From the NCBI GenBank assembly GCA_002317575.1, contig DCIH01000023.1, positions 1 through 6,703 on the forward strand: a stretch of 6,703 nucleotides of DNA. Direction: 5' to 3'. Both the position numbers and the translations under genes were made by a program. Source of the DNA: Verrucomicrobia bacterium UBA1731. Lineage in GTDB: Bacteria; Verrucomicrobiota; Kiritimatiellia; RFP12; UBA1067. The notes under the pieces were generated by a model. The model saw only the letters and a program-made list of their open reading frames with translations. It was not told where the DNA came from and did no database searches. Shown here piece by piece: positions 5,844-6,703 of this stretch (within the stretch, counting starts at the first letter, position 1; every line of letters starts with the position of its first letter).

Positions 5844-6703
5844 TCAGAACCCCGGCAACGTGAGCTGGCCGGCGACGGTCACCTTGCGGCCGTGCGCGAG
5901 CGTGGGATCGGACGTGTCGTACACGACGAACTTGAAACCCTGGAAGCGCTTGACGAGTTCGGCGCGGATGTAGTCGGAAACGGCCTTCACGTTGCCGGCG
6001 TCGTCGTCCGAAAAGCCGACGGACACGGGACGGCCCAAGCCGCCCGTGCGCTGCAGCACGTGGAACACGTGCTCGACGAAATCGCGGATGGCGAATTCCT
6101 TGGCGAGCTCCGGACGGCGCGCGCCAGAGGCCTGCTGGTATCTGCCGCCGAAGTCGCCGTCCGTCTCCATCCACTGCCGGAAGTCGGGATTCGTCACGGC
6201 ATGGTAGCGGCACATCGACAAGTAGTAGTCGAGCTCCTCTTCGTCCGTGCCGAATTCCGTTTTCTGGTCGAGCCACCAGCGGTAGCCGCGGAGCGAGCGC
6301 ATCATCTCCGCGCGGTCCGCATCGGAAAGGACGCGCCGGATGAAGATCTTCACCGCCTCGCGGATCGTCTCGGAGGCGTGGCCGCGCGCGGTGACGATCG
6401 CGAAGATGCGCCCTTCGCGGAGCGTCTTCCTGAGCGTCTCGAAGCTGGGACCGGGGATTTCGCCCGCGTCGATGCGGTCCAAAGCCGCTTCCGTGTCGCG
6501 AATGAACGAAAGGTTTCCCTCGTCGTCGGTGCAGTCCTGGAATTCCTTGAACGCCTCCGCGCGGCCGCCGGGCGGCATGCGGTAGCGTTCCTCGTCCGCA
6601 CGGACGATCGCGAACACGCTCGTGGAAACCTCCACGGGCCGCCACGATCCGTCCTCGCATTTCTCCTCGAGGTGGACTTTCGTGGGCATGTGCAGGATGT
6701 TGT
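5844..6703 (-). CDS. HAD-like protein of unknown role, 5' end cut by the window edge
   Basis: At least 285 residues are visible. An ATG at 6689 gives 281, but the frame stays open to the edge and reads N-I-L-H before that Met. The two edge bases (AC) are compatible with a GAC Asp codon. A DxD-type HAD motif I may therefore sit just outside, and the ATG is probably internal. Numbering from that Met: RIFAIVTARGH (94-104) looks like HAD motif II with Thr100, Lys197 or a neighbour could be motif III, and VGFSDDDAGNVKAV (224-237) looks like the acidic motif IV. A phosphatase or related phospho-transfer role is plausible but the substrate is unknown. No signal peptide or membrane segment is seen in the visible part. 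Its stop is two bases before the permease start, so the two are co-translated. Family assignment is by motif reading only. Confidence 0.6.
   Translation of the reverse strand, partial: NILHMPTKVHLEEKCEDGSWRPVEVSTSVFAIVRADEERYRMPPGGRAEAFKEFQDCTDDEGNLSFIRDTEAALDRIDAGEIPGPSFETLRKTLREGRIFAIVTARGHASETIREAVKIFIRRVLSDADRAEMMRSLRGYRWWLDQKTEFGTDEEELDYYLSMCRYHAVTNPDFRQWMETDGDFGGRYQQASGARRPELAKEFAIRDFVEHVFHVLQRTGGLGRPVSVGFSDDDAGNVKAVSDYIRAELVKRFQGFKFVVYDTSDPTLAHGRKVTVAGQLTLPGF

Noticed and set aside
4459..5973. Long plus-strand open frame (504 codons) opposite the permease
   Set aside because: Same reason: an Arg/His/Glu-rich translation lacking any recognisable domain, lying over a well-supported ABC permease.
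5842..6660. N-terminal extension of the permease frame to 6660
   Set aside because: It overlaps the HAD-like gene in another frame, is Arg-rich and has no family resemblance. The ATG at 5841 has the expected spacing from the upstream stop.

Overview
The window reads as one minus-strand block from a Gram-negative bacterium. An outer-membrane FadL-family barrel shows the double envelope. The mix of an SSS-family Na+/solute symporter, an HTH-EIIA fusion, and a MalG-like permease with a long extracytoplasmic insert recalls the PVC group (Verrucomicrobiota, Kiritimatiellota, Lentisphaerota). That placement is an inference from gene content and GC-rich composition, not something the sequence proves.

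Reading in the direction of transcription (high to low coordinates): (1) a HAD-like protein of unknown role, cut by the right edge; (2) two bases later, a carbohydrate ABC permease of the MalG type with about 200 residues between its first and second membrane segments; (3) after a 38-base gap holding a small hairpin and an extended -10 promoter, an SSS-family symporter; (4) one base later, a protein joining an N-terminal helix-turn-helix to a PTS EIIA (PtsN/fructose type) domain; (5) 19 bases later, a TetR-family regulator; (6) after a 110-base AT-rich gap with a near-consensus promoter and two matching inverted repeats, a FadL/OmpP1-family outer-membrane channel ending at an intrinsic terminator; (7) a gene-free left end (1-228) packed with hairpins closed by a 15-bp long-range inverted repeat.

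Two functional groups can be inferred. Genes 1-4 look like sugar or small-polyol handling: uptake by an ABC system whose other parts lie outside the window, a sodium symporter, and an EIIA that could tie them to cellular phosphorylation state. Genes 5-6 look like a regulator-target pair: TetR represses fadL through operators of the form GACA-N13-TGTC, one of which covers the -10 box. The two groups differ in base composition: hand-counted 60-base rows give about 70-75% GC in the transport genes and about 43-53% in tetR and fadL. The tetR-fadL pair may therefore have a separate history.

No mobile element, tRNA, rRNA or CRISPR array was seen. The features most worth follow-up are the two-operator, apparently leaderless fadL promoter, the enlarged permease loop with six cysteines, and the structured element at the left end.
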